Shown here piece after piece: positions 1-4,433 of a stretch of 7,029 nt of DNA. A program made the position numbers and the translations under genes. The first letter of the stretch is position 1; every line of letters starts with the position of its first letter. The notes under the pieces were generated by a model. That model made no database searches and was not told where the DNA came from. It worked only from the letters and a program-made list of their open reading frames with translations. Source of the DNA: Streptosporangiaceae bacterium (GTDB lineage: Bacteria > Actinomycetota > Actinomycetes > Streptosporangiales > Streptosporangiaceae); contig JASIJN010000347.1 in NCBI GenBank assembly GCA_030050125.1, positions 1 through 7,029 of the forward strand, written 5' to 3'.

Positions 1-80
1 ACCCGCTGGGCGCCGAGGCCGCGCGGGCGGCCGGGGCCTGGTGGCGCGGCGGCCCGTGCGTCGCCCGGGATTCAGAATGA
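1..80 (+). CDS. DUF501 family protein, C-terminal end only
   Basis: This is the 3' end of a gene that begins before the window; reading codons from base 3 gives about 25 residues ending in [15 protein letters not shown] and a TGA at 78-80. The WW-x-G-G-P-C pattern near the end is what I remember from the C-terminus of DUF501 proteins, which precede ppx in many actinobacteria (eno, divIC/ftsB, DUF501, ppx). The function of DUF501 is unknown. The stop overlaps the start of ppx as ATGA (77-80), which suggests translational coupling in one operon. The reading frame and overlap are seen directly; the family name rests on a very short segment plus position. Confidence 0.6.
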   Translation, partial: PLGAEAARAAGAWWRGGPCVARDSE

Positions 81-1039
81 GCCAGAACGCGCCGTCTCTC
101 CCCCTCCGGGTGGCCGCCGTCGACTGCGGCACCAACTCGCTGCGCCTGCTCATCGCCGACATGGACCACCGGGCGGGCACGCTCACCGACGTGGACCGGC
201 GGATGGAGATCGTGCGGCTCGGCCAGGGCGTGGATGCCACCGGCCGGATATCGGCCGAGCCGCTGGCCCGGACGCTGCGGGTGCTTCGCGACTACGCGGA
301 CTCGATCAAACGGGCCGGCGCCGTCAGCATGCGGATGGTCGCCACCAGCGCGATCAGGGACGCCGCCAACGCCGCCGAGTTCACCGGCGCGGTCACCGGG
401 ATCCTCGGCGTCGCCCCCGAGGTGCTCAGCGGCGACGAGGAGGCCCGCCTGTCGTTCGCCGGTGCCACCGCGGAACTGGCCGCGCTGCCCAGCGCGCGGC
501 CGCCGTACCTGGTGATGGACATCGGCGGCGGGTCCACCGAGTTCGTGCTCGGCGGGGCCCGGCAGGTGGCCGGGGTGTCGGTGGACATCGGCTGTGTCCG
601 GATGACCGAGCGGCACCTGCACGCCGACCCGCCGCTGGCGAGCGAGGTCGCCGCGGCCACCGCCGACATCGACGCCGCCCTGGACGAGGTGGCGGCCAGG
701 GTCCCGGCGACGCAGGCCCGCACGCTGATCGGCCTGGCCGGCTCGGTCACGACGGTGGCCGGGATCGCCCTCGGCCTGCCCGGCTACGACGCCGGCCTGA
801 TCCATCACGCCAGCGTCCCGGCCGCCGTCGTCCACAAGATCGCCGGTGACCTGCTCGGCCAGACGCACCGGCAGCGGGCGGCGATCGGCGTCATGCACCC
901 GGGCCGGATCGACGTGATCGCCGCCGGGGCGCTGGTGCTGGACCGGGTGCTGGCGAGGTTCGGCTTCGCCGAGGTCGTGGCCAGCGAGCACGACATCCTC
1001 GACGGGATCGCCTGGGAGCTGGGGCAGGGCGCGCGATGA
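77..1039 (+). CDS. ppx: Ppx/GppA family phosphatase (exopolyphosphatase-like)
   Basis: A 320-residue cytoplasmic protein of the Ppx/GppA branch of the ASKHA fold. Family members remove terminal phosphate from polyphosphate and/or convert pppGpp to ppGpp; which substrate this protein uses cannot be read from sequence. Visible motifs are the phosphate-1 loop DCGTNS (16-21), ATSAIRD (89-95), SGDEEA with the conserved acidic pair (118-123), the phosphate-2 motif DIGGGSTEF (148-156), and GLAGSVTT (219-226) as the adenosine-type loop. It has only the core domain of about 320 residues, like M. tuberculosis Rv1026, and lacks the C-terminal HD-like domain of longer E. coli-type Ppx. I chose ATG 77 over the in-frame GTG at 41. 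ATG 77 sits in an ATGA overlap with the upstream stop, the added residues would be arginine-rich and unlike the family, and the resulting length fits. There is no strong Shine-Dalgarno sequence, consistent with coupling. The 3' end overlaps udgB by ATGA (1036-1039). Confidence 0.93.
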   Translation: MSQNAPSLPLRVAAVDCGTNSLRLLIADMDHRAGTLTDVDRRMEIVRLGQGVDATGRISAEPLARTLRVLRDYADSIKRAGAVSMRMVATSAIRDAANAAEFTGAVTGILGVAPEVLSGDEEARLSFAGATAELAALPSARPPYLVMDIGGGSTEFVLGGARQVAGVSVDIGCVRMTERHLHADPPLASEVAAATADIDAALDEVAARVPATQARTLIGLAGSVTTVAGIALGLPGYDAGLIHHASVPAAVVHKIAGDLLGQTHRQRAAIGVMHPGRIDVIAAGALVLDRVLARFGFAEVVASEHDILDGIAWELGQGAR

Positions 1040-1857
1040 CCGGCGGCCCGGTGCCGCCCGGGAGCGGCTGGCCCGAGGACCCGGCCACGCCCGGCACGCC
1101 GGTCGCTGATAGCCCGGAATCGGTGCGCAGGCTCGCGGCCACGGCGGGCACGCTGGCGGAGCTCACCGCCCGGGAGTCGGTGTGCCGGGCCTGCCCGCGC
1201 CTGGTGGAGTGGCGCGAGCGCGTGGCCGAGGAGAAGCGGCGGTCGTTCGCTGACCAGCGTTACTGGGGCCGGCCGATTCCCGGCTGGGGGTCGGATGAGC
1301 CGCGGATCCTGATCGTGGGCCTGGCGCCCGCCGCCCACGGCGGGAACCGGACCGGGCGGGTGTTCACCGGGGATCGCAGCGGCGACGTCCTCTACGGCTC
1401 CTTGTGGCGCACCGGCCTCGCCGCCCAGCCGACCAGCGTCACGGCCGGGGACGGCCAGCGGCTGATCGGCGCTCGCGTGGTCGCGGTGGTGCGGTGCGCG
1501 CCGCCGCAGAACAAGCCGACGGTCACCGAGCGGGATACCTGCGCGCCGTGGCTGACCGCCGAACTGCGGCGGGTGGCCGACGGCCTGCGGTCGATCGTCT
1601 GCCTCGGCCACTTCGCCTGGCAGGCGACGTGGCCGCAACTGGCCGCCACGGGATTCGAGGTGCCTAGGCCGAGGCCGGCGTTCGGCCACGGCGCCGAGGT
1701 GGTGGTGCGGCGCGAGGGCGAGCGGGCCGGTTTGCTGGTGATCGGGTGCTATCACCCCAGCCAGCAGAACACCTTTACCGGCCGGGTCACCGACGCCATG
1801 CTGGATCAGGTGTTCCGGCGGGCGAGCGAGCACGCCAGGATGCCCGCAGCGGGGTAA
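1036..1857 (+). CDS. udgB: Family 5 uracil-DNA glycosylase (UdgB)
   Basis: A 273-residue base-excision repair enzyme that removes uracil (and, in characterised family 5 members, other deaminated bases such as hypoxanthine) from DNA. Motif A is [14 protein letters not shown] (95-108), which lacks the polar catalytic residue of family 1 enzymes and is typical of the UDGb family. The C-terminal motif is [12 protein letters not shown] (239-250). Four cysteines fit the [4Fe-4S] ligands of thermophile-type UDGs: Cys50 and Cys53 as CxxC, then Cys154 and Cys169. The first 40 or so residues are rich in Pro, Gly and Ala, match no motif and may be disordered, or the true start may be further in. ATG 1036 is supported by the ATGA overlap with the ppx stop (1037-1039). 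Repair of cytosine deamination suits a GC-rich genome, but no functional tie to ppx is evident beyond the shared operon. Confidence 0.93.
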   Translation: MTGGPVPPGSGWPEDPATPGTPVADSPESVRRLAATAGTLAELTARESVCRACPRLVEWRERVAEEKRRSFADQRYWGRPIPGWGSDEPRILIVGLAPAAHGGNRTGRVFTGDRSGDVLYGSLWRTGLAAQPTSVTAGDGQRLIGARVVAVVRCAPPQNKPTVTERDTCAPWLTAELRRVADGLRSIVCLGHFAWQATWPQLAATGFEVPRPRPAFGHGAEVVVRREGERAGLLVIGCYHPSQQNTFTGRVTDAMLDQVFRRASEHARMPAAG

Positions 1858-1881
1858 GGATCGGCGTTCTGCGGCCGATCC
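1858..1881 (+). terminator. Hairpin directly after the udgB stop, possible terminator
   Basis: An 8-bp perfect inverted repeat, GGATCGGC (1858-1865) with GCCGATCC (1874-1881), encloses an 8-base loop and begins the base after the udgB TAA. There is no T tract behind it, so it is not a classical intrinsic terminator. Actinobacterial terminators often lack the T run, and the position at the end of the operon supports the call. Confidence 0.5.
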
Positions 1882-1883
1882 GC

Positions 1884-1919
1884 TTACAGAGTGTAAAAGT
1901 TCTCGTAGATTAGTTACAC
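1884..1919. promoter_or_regulatory. TTACA/TGTAA inverted repeats in AT-rich leader, candidate operator
   Basis: TTACA (1884-1888), GAG, TGTAA (1892-1896) form a 13-base palindrome with a 3-base centre. A third matching half-site, TTACAC (1914-1919), pairs with GTGTAA (1891-1896) over a 17-base gap. The surrounding stretch (about 1882-2030) is visibly richer in A and T than the flanking genes. Half-sites of this kind are typical of dimeric regulators, but I cannot name one, and chance occurrence is possible. Confidence 0.3.
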
Positions 1920-1941
1920 GCCGTATCTGTTGCTAGATCAA

Positions 1942-1951
1942 ATCAATTGAT
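1942..1951. repeat. 10-bp perfect palindrome ATCAATTGAT
   Basis: A perfect 10-base palindrome in the AT-rich part of the intergenic region, 82 bases upstream of the tRNA-like gene. It could be a protein-binding site. It stands out against the GC-rich background, but in AT-rich DNA a 10-base palindrome is only weak evidence of function. Confidence 0.25.
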
Positions 1952-1997
1952 AGGTGTCTTTGGCCGAGAAACGGACTCACCGTAAATCCATTCTCCG

Positions 1998-2026
1998 TGC
2001 ATTATCTGAACGCCACGGGGTATCAT
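1998..2026 (+). promoter_or_regulatory. Possible promoter of the tRNA-like gene
   Basis: TATCAT at 2021-2026 has the TAnnnT pattern of an actinobacterial -10 box. The hexamer 17 bases upstream, TGCATT (1998-2003), is a poor -35. If used, transcription would begin close to 2033, which is the predicted first base of the mature tRNA, so there would be almost no 5' leader. An alternative -10-like hexamer, CATTAT (2000-2005), would leave a leader of about 20 bases. Neither has a good -35. Confidence 0.3.
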
Positions 2027-2032
2027 CTCTGA

Positions 2033-2106
2033 GCCCCCGTAGCCCAAGGGAAGAGGCCGGCCCCCTAAAAGGGTCCCCAGTGTCGGTTCGACTCCGACCG
2101 GGGGTA
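2033..2106 (+). tRNA. Non-canonical tRNA, predicted anticodon UAA (Leu codon UUA), short variable loop
   Basis: The cloverleaf is seen directly. The acceptor stem is 2033-2039 with 2099-2105 (six Watson-Crick pairs, the first pair G·U), and the discriminator is A2106. The T arm is perfect: 2082-2086 pairs with 2094-2098 around loop TTCGACT. The D arm has three pairs (2042-2044 with 2055-2057) and a C·A mismatch at the fourth; its loop contains the conserved GG. The anticodon stem is 2059-2063 with 2071-2075, including one G·U. The loop, 2064-2070, reads CCTAAAA, so the anticodon is TAA (2066-2068). Oddities: position 33 is C instead of the nearly universal U; the UAA anticodon and A73 fit leucine, but bacterial tRNA-Leu has a long variable arm and here the variable region is only six bases (2076-2081). 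CCA is not encoded. It may be a divergent or suppressor-like tRNA, a tRNA used outside translation, or a decaying copy. I am confident of the fold, not of the amino acid. Confidence 0.72.
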
Positions 2107-2128
2107 CGCCTGAGCTGCCTTGACTTCG

Positions 2129-2146
2129 CGCCGGGCCATCCCGGCG
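2129..2146 (+). terminator. GC-rich hairpin downstream of the tRNA-like gene
   Basis: CGCCGGG (2129-2135) and CCCGGCG (2140-2146) form a perfect 7-bp stem with a CCAT tetraloop, starting 22 bases after the tRNA 3' end. No T tract follows. Position and strength suit a terminator or 3' processing boundary for the tRNA transcript. Confidence 0.45.
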
Positions 2147-2177
2147 TGGCTGACCGATCATTCAGTCGTCATGTGGT

Positions 2178-2201
2178 CGGCCGTCGGTCTCGGCACGGCC
2201 G
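2178..2201. repeat. Inverted repeat CGGCCGT/ACGGCCG
   Basis: A perfect 7-bp stem (2178-2184 with 2195-2201) encloses a 10-base loop, between the tRNA-like gene and the converging oxidoreductase gene. It could act as a second terminator in either direction. GC-rich DNA produces such repeats by chance, so the support is modest. Confidence 0.3.
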
Positions 2202-2257
2202 CACAGGATTAACCGCGCGGCCCCATTACGTGCCCTTTTACCGCCCTCTTGCATTTT

Positions 2258-2289
2258 CCTTTGCACGTGCCTTTGCACGTGCCTTTGCA
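2258..2289. repeat. 12-bp tandem repeat CCTTTGCACGTG, 2.7 copies
   Basis: CCTTTGCACGTG occurs perfectly at 2258-2269 and 2270-2281 and is followed by a partial copy, CCTTTGCA (2282-2289). Degenerate 12-base-spaced relatives may extend upstream to about 2234 (7 of 12 matches each). Every full unit contains the 8-base palindrome GCACGTGC (2263-2270 and 2275-2282), so the two copies can also pair as an 8-bp hairpin with a CTTT loop. The repeat lies just 3' of the minus-strand oxidoreductase stop codon, between converging transcripts. It could be a bidirectional terminator, a regulator-binding array or a slippage-prone microsatellite. Confidence 0.75.
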
Positions 2290-2309
2290 AGCCAAATGAG
2301 GGCTAATGA

Positions 2310-2720
2310 TCAACCACTCGCGTCCGGGCCGGCGCGGTCGATCGTGATCCTGACCATGACCCGCCGCTCGCGGCGCATGGCCTCCCTGTAGTCCTCCCAG
2401 TCCGGGTGCTCGCCGGATATGCGCCGGTAGTAGTCCACGAGGAGATCCATTGCCTCCGGCAGGTGGACGATCTCCGCGGTGCCCTCGGCCTGGATCCACT
2501 CGCCGAAGAAGCCGTCGTTCAGCAGGCAGAGCGAGGCGCGGGGGTCCCGCAGCAGGTTCCTGGTCTTCATCGCGGTTTCCCTGGTGCTGACCAGGATCCG
2601 CCCCTCGGCGTCCACGCCCGCGGTCACGGGCGAGAGCTGCGGGCGGCCGTCGCGCCGCATGGTGGCGAGCACGGCATGGTGATGGACGCGCAGGAACTGC
2701 CTGACGCGCTGCGGGTCCAC
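2310..2720 (-). CDS. PPOX-fold F420-dependent oxidoreductase (Rv1155-like)
   Basis: A 136-residue split-barrel flavin/deazaflavin oxidoreductase of the pyridoxamine-phosphate-oxidase superfamily. The sequence pattern matches the Rv1155-type subgroup, whose studied members bind cofactor F420, usually as homodimers: LATMRRDGRPQLSPVTAGV (18-36), KTRNLLRDPRAS (52-63), GEHPDWEDYREAM (103-115) and a closing RRVMVRI strand. There is no signal peptide or membrane segment; it is a cytoplasmic single-domain protein of normal family length. The physiological substrate is unknown. The start is GTG 2720, one base after the TGA of the upstream DUF4287 gene; there is no good Shine-Dalgarno of its own, so translation is probably coupled. 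The next in-frame ATG (residue 21) would delete the conserved first strand. F420 use is inferred from family resemblance; FMN or heme binding is known in other PPOX-fold subgroups. Confidence 0.87.
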   Translation of the reverse strand: MDPQRVRQFLRVHHHAVLATMRRDGRPQLSPVTAGVDAEGRILVSTRETAMKTRNLLRDPRASLCLLNDGFFGEWIQAEGTAEIVHLPEAMDLLVDYYRRISGEHPDWEDYREAMRRERRVMVRITIDRAGPDASG

Positions 2721-2721
2721 C

Positions 2722-2949
2722 TCAGGCGCGGTTCAGGCGGCGGCGCACCTCGTACTCGTGCACGATCGCGCTGGCGTAGCCATGGGTCAGCCCGTGCTCG
2801 TCCGCGAGCCAGGTCGCGCGTTCCGCGCAGCGCAAGAACGCCGGGCCAGACTCGAGCCTGGAGAACCACTCTCGGAGGTCACGGCCGGTGACCGCGGGGA
2901 TGCGGGCGATCAGGTTCTTGTGCATCTCCGGAGAGTGGGTCAGAGACAA
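2722..2949 (-). CDS. DUF4287-type small protein
   Basis: A 75-residue protein beginning MSLTHSPEMHKNLIARIP and ending in a basic tail (RRRLNRA). The segment VTGRDLREWFSRL followed by ATWLADEHGLTHGYASAIVHEY has the shape of DUF4287, a small alpha-helical domain of unknown function whose second half carries a GLxHGxAxAIV pattern. I chose the TTG start at 2949-2947 because a perfect GGAGG lies six bases upstream on this strand and because related proteins, as I recall them, begin MSLxHSPEMH. The longer upstream extension of the frame has no family resemblance and runs through an inverted repeat. The gene ends one base before the GTG of the oxidoreductase, so the two are almost certainly co-transcribed. 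Annotated starts may wrongly move to ATG at residue 9. Confidence 0.8.
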   Translation of the reverse strand: MSLTHSPEMHKNLIARIPAVTGRDLREWFSRLESGPAFLRCAERATWLADEHGLTHGYASAIVHEYEVRRRLNRA

Positions 2950-2972
2950 GTGGCACCTCCAGGCACTGGGGC

Positions 2973-2984
2973 GGGGTGAACCCC
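2973..2984. repeat. Short inverted repeat GGGGT-GA-ACCCC
   Basis: A 5-bp inverted repeat with a 2-base GA centre lies between the DUF4287 start codon and the longer palindrome at 2987-3002. The two centres are 16 bases apart. It may be part of the same regulatory region; it is too short to support on its own. Confidence 0.25.
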
Positions 2985-2986
2985 TT

Positions 2987-3002
2987 TGCAGTCGAGACTG
3001 CA
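2987..3002 (-). promoter_or_regulatory. Inverted repeat TGCAGTC-GA-GACTGCA, candidate operator of the DUF4287/PPOX operon
   Basis: Two perfect 7-base arms flank a 2-base centre, 38 bases upstream of the TTG start at 2949. On the minus strand a TTGTCA (3024 to 3019) lies where a -35 box could stand, and the palindrome would then cover the -10 region, the usual place for a repressor site. The -10 itself is weak. The palindrome is plain in the sequence; its role and any regulator are inferred. Confidence 0.4.
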
Positions 3003-3083
3003 CCACCTCGGGGCCCGTTGACAACCCCCAGACGTCACCCTTCCGTAATGCCGCGTTTGAGAAAGCCCCCCGGACCCGGGCAA

Positions 3084-4304
3084 TCAGGACAGTCGCTCGA
3101 AGACCATCGCCATGCCCTGCCCGCCGCCCACGCACATGGTCTCCAGGCCGAGGGTCTTGTCGTGGAATTGGAGGCTGTTCAGCAGCGTGGAGGTGATCCG
3201 GGCCCCGGTCATGCCGAACGGGTGGCCGACGGCGATCGCCCCGCCGTTGACGTTCAGCTTGTCGATATCGATGCCCAGGTCGCGGTAGGACGGGACCACC
3301 TGGGCGGCGAACGCCTCATTGATCTCCACCAGGTCGATGTCGTCGATCGTCATGCCGGCCCTGGCCAGCGCCTGCCGCGAGGCCTCCACCGGGCCCAGGC
3401 CCATGATCTCGGGCGACAGTGCGGTCACCCCGGTGGAGACGATCCTGGCCAGAGGCGTGATGCCGAGCTCGGCGGCCCTGGTGTCGCTCATCACGATCAC
3501 CGCGGCGGCGCCGTCGTTCAGCGGGCAGCAGTTGCCCGCGGTGACCGTTCCGTCCGGCCGGAACACCGGCTGCAGCGCGGCCACCTTCTCCAGCGTGGTC
3601 CCGGCCCTCGGGCCGTCGTCCCTGGACAATACCGTGCCGTCCGGCAGGGTGGCCGGGGTGATGTCCCGCGACCAGAACCCGTCGGCGATGGCCTTCTCAG
3701 CCAGGTTCTGCGACCGGACCCCGAACTCGTCCTGCTCCTCGCGGGTGATGCCGCGCAGGCCCGCGACGTTCTCGGCGGTCTGCCCCATCGCGACGTAGAT
3801 GTCGGGGACCGCGCCGTCTTGCCGGGGGTCGTGCCAGACGGGGCCCCCGCCCTCGGCCGCGGTGGCCGAACGCTGCTCCGCCTCGGCGAACACGGGGCTC
3901 TTGGTGTCCGGCCAGCTGTCGCTGCTGCCCTTGCCGAACCGGCTCACGCACTCCACCCCGGCCGAGATGAACGCGTCGCCCTCGCCCGACTTGATCGCGT
4001 GGAACGCCATCCGGGTGGTCTGCAACGACGACGAGCAGTACCGGGTGACCGTGGTGCCGGGCAGGTGGTCGTGGCCGAGCATGACCGCGACCACGCGCGC
4101 CATGTTGTAGCCCTGCTCCCCGCCGGGGAGCCCGCAGCCGAGCATCAGGTCACTGATCTCGGCCGGATCCAGCTGGGGCACCTTGGCCAGGGCGGCCGTG
4201 ATCATCTGAACGGTCAGGTCATCGGCACGGATGCTGGTCAGCGATCCCTTGAACGCGCGACCGATCGGCGAGCGCGCGGTGGCGACGACGACTGCCTCGG
4301 GCAT
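3084..4304 (-). CDS. fadA: Acetyl-CoA acyltransferase (thiolase, FadA type)
   Basis: A 406-residue thiolase II-fold enzyme that cleaves 3-ketoacyl-CoA with CoA (beta-oxidation) or condenses acyl-CoAs in reverse. All catalytic elements are present: the nucleophile Cys90 in [11 protein letters not shown], the NEAF motif at 329-332, His361 in [16 protein letters not shown] (354-369), and the second acid/base Cys391 in [10 protein letters not shown]. Length and motifs match the degradative FadA group and M. tuberculosis FadA3 in particular, which also lies near cbs and metB (from memory). There is no transit or signal peptide. ATG 4304 is preceded on its strand by GGGGG at a suitable distance, and the protein starts with the standard thiolase strand [15 protein letters not shown]. 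It is transcribed divergently from cbs, and an inverted repeat 26 bases upstream of its start may control it. No FadB-type partner is in the window, so the chain-length range is unknown. Confidence 0.95.
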   Translation of the reverse strand: MPEAVVVATARSPIGRAFKGSLTSIRADDLTVQMITAALAKVPQLDPAEISDLMLGCGLPGGEQGYNMARVVAVMLGHDHLPGTTVTRYCSSSLQTTRMAFHAIKSGEGDAFISAGVECVSRFGKGSSDSWPDTKSPVFAEAEQRSATAAEGGGPVWHDPRQDGAVPDIYVAMGQTAENVAGLRGITREEQDEFGVRSQNLAEKAIADGFWSRDITPATLPDGTVLSRDDGPRAGTTLEKVAALQPVFRPDGTVTAGNCCPLNDGAAAVIVMSDTRAAELGITPLARIVSTGVTALSPEIMGLGPVEASRQALARAGMTIDDIDLVEINEAFAAQVVPSYRDLGIDIDKLNVNGGAIAVGHPFGMTGARITSTLLNSLQFHDKTLGLETMCVGGGQGMAMVFERLS

Positions 4305-4325
4305 GGCGAACCCCCAAACGTGTTG

Positions 4326-4347
4326 TTAACTACTCGAGAGTAGCTTA
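4326..4347 (-). promoter_or_regulatory. Inverted repeat CTACTC-GA-GAGTAG in the thiolase 5' region, candidate operator
   Basis: The perfect core at 4330-4343 has 6-base arms around a GA centre and can be stretched to an imperfect 22-base palindrome at 4326-4347. It begins 22 bases before the thiolase start codon, inside the 129-base divergent region shared with cbs. Its size and symmetry are typical of TetR-family repressor sites, which control many actinobacterial fatty-acid genes. No regulator gene is in the window, so the assignment is inference. A TAAGCT -10-like hexamer with a poor GTGAAA -35 overlaps it on the minus strand. Confidence 0.45.
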
Positions 4348-4421
4348 TGTCGGAGCCTGTCTGCTTTCACCTGATGGCCTGCCACCGTGCCCGAGTGGGA
4401 TAGCGTCGTTGCCCTAAGAGC

Positions 4422-4428
4422 AAGGTGG
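4422..4428 (+). promoter_or_regulatory. Ribosome-binding site of cbs
   Basis: AAGGTGG lies five bases before ATG 4434. It decides the start, because the alternative GTG at 4425 falls inside this site and has no Shine-Dalgarno at a useful distance. Confidence 0.65.
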
Positions 4429-4433
4429 TTGAC

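Noticed and set aside
41..76. Earlier GTG start for ppx adding 12 arginine-rich residues
   Set aside because: The ATG at 77 overlaps the upstream stop as ATGA, gives the usual family length, and the extra residues are simply the DUF501 3' end read in another frame.
805..1833. 342-codon open frame on the minus strand
   Set aside because: It spans the ppx/udgB junction in antisense; both sense genes carry full family motifs.
2033..2106. Shifting the anticodon stem so that T2066 becomes U33 (anticodon AAA)
   Set aside because: The shift breaks the anticodon stem (C opposite C at 2061/2075); only the 2059-2063/2071-2075 pairing gives a five-pair stem and seven-base loop.
2234..2289. CRISPR-like array
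   Set aside because: The units are 12 bases, directly adjacent with no spacers, and no cas gene is present.
1954..2391. Open frame on the plus strand with FARAFARAFA repeats
   Set aside because: It runs across the tRNA-like gene, the tandem repeat and into the antisense of the oxidoreductase; the peptide repeat is only the 12-bp DNA repeat translated.
3060..3083. Hairpin CCCGG/CCGGG after the thiolase stop as a terminator
   Set aside because: The stem is only five pairs with a two-base loop, too small to support in GC-rich DNA.
2950..3135. Upstream extension of the DUF4287 frame to 137 residues
   Set aside because: The extension passes through palindromes and the thiolase 3' end, matches nothing, and the TTG at 2949 has an ideal ribosome site.
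2976..4343. 455-codon open frame on the plus strand
   Set aside because: It is antisense to the thiolase, which has all catalytic motifs; the translation is a low-complexity by-product of GC-rich third positions.
4425..4433. GTG start for cbs three codons upstream
   Set aside because: It would lie within the AAGGTGG ribosome site that serves ATG 4434.
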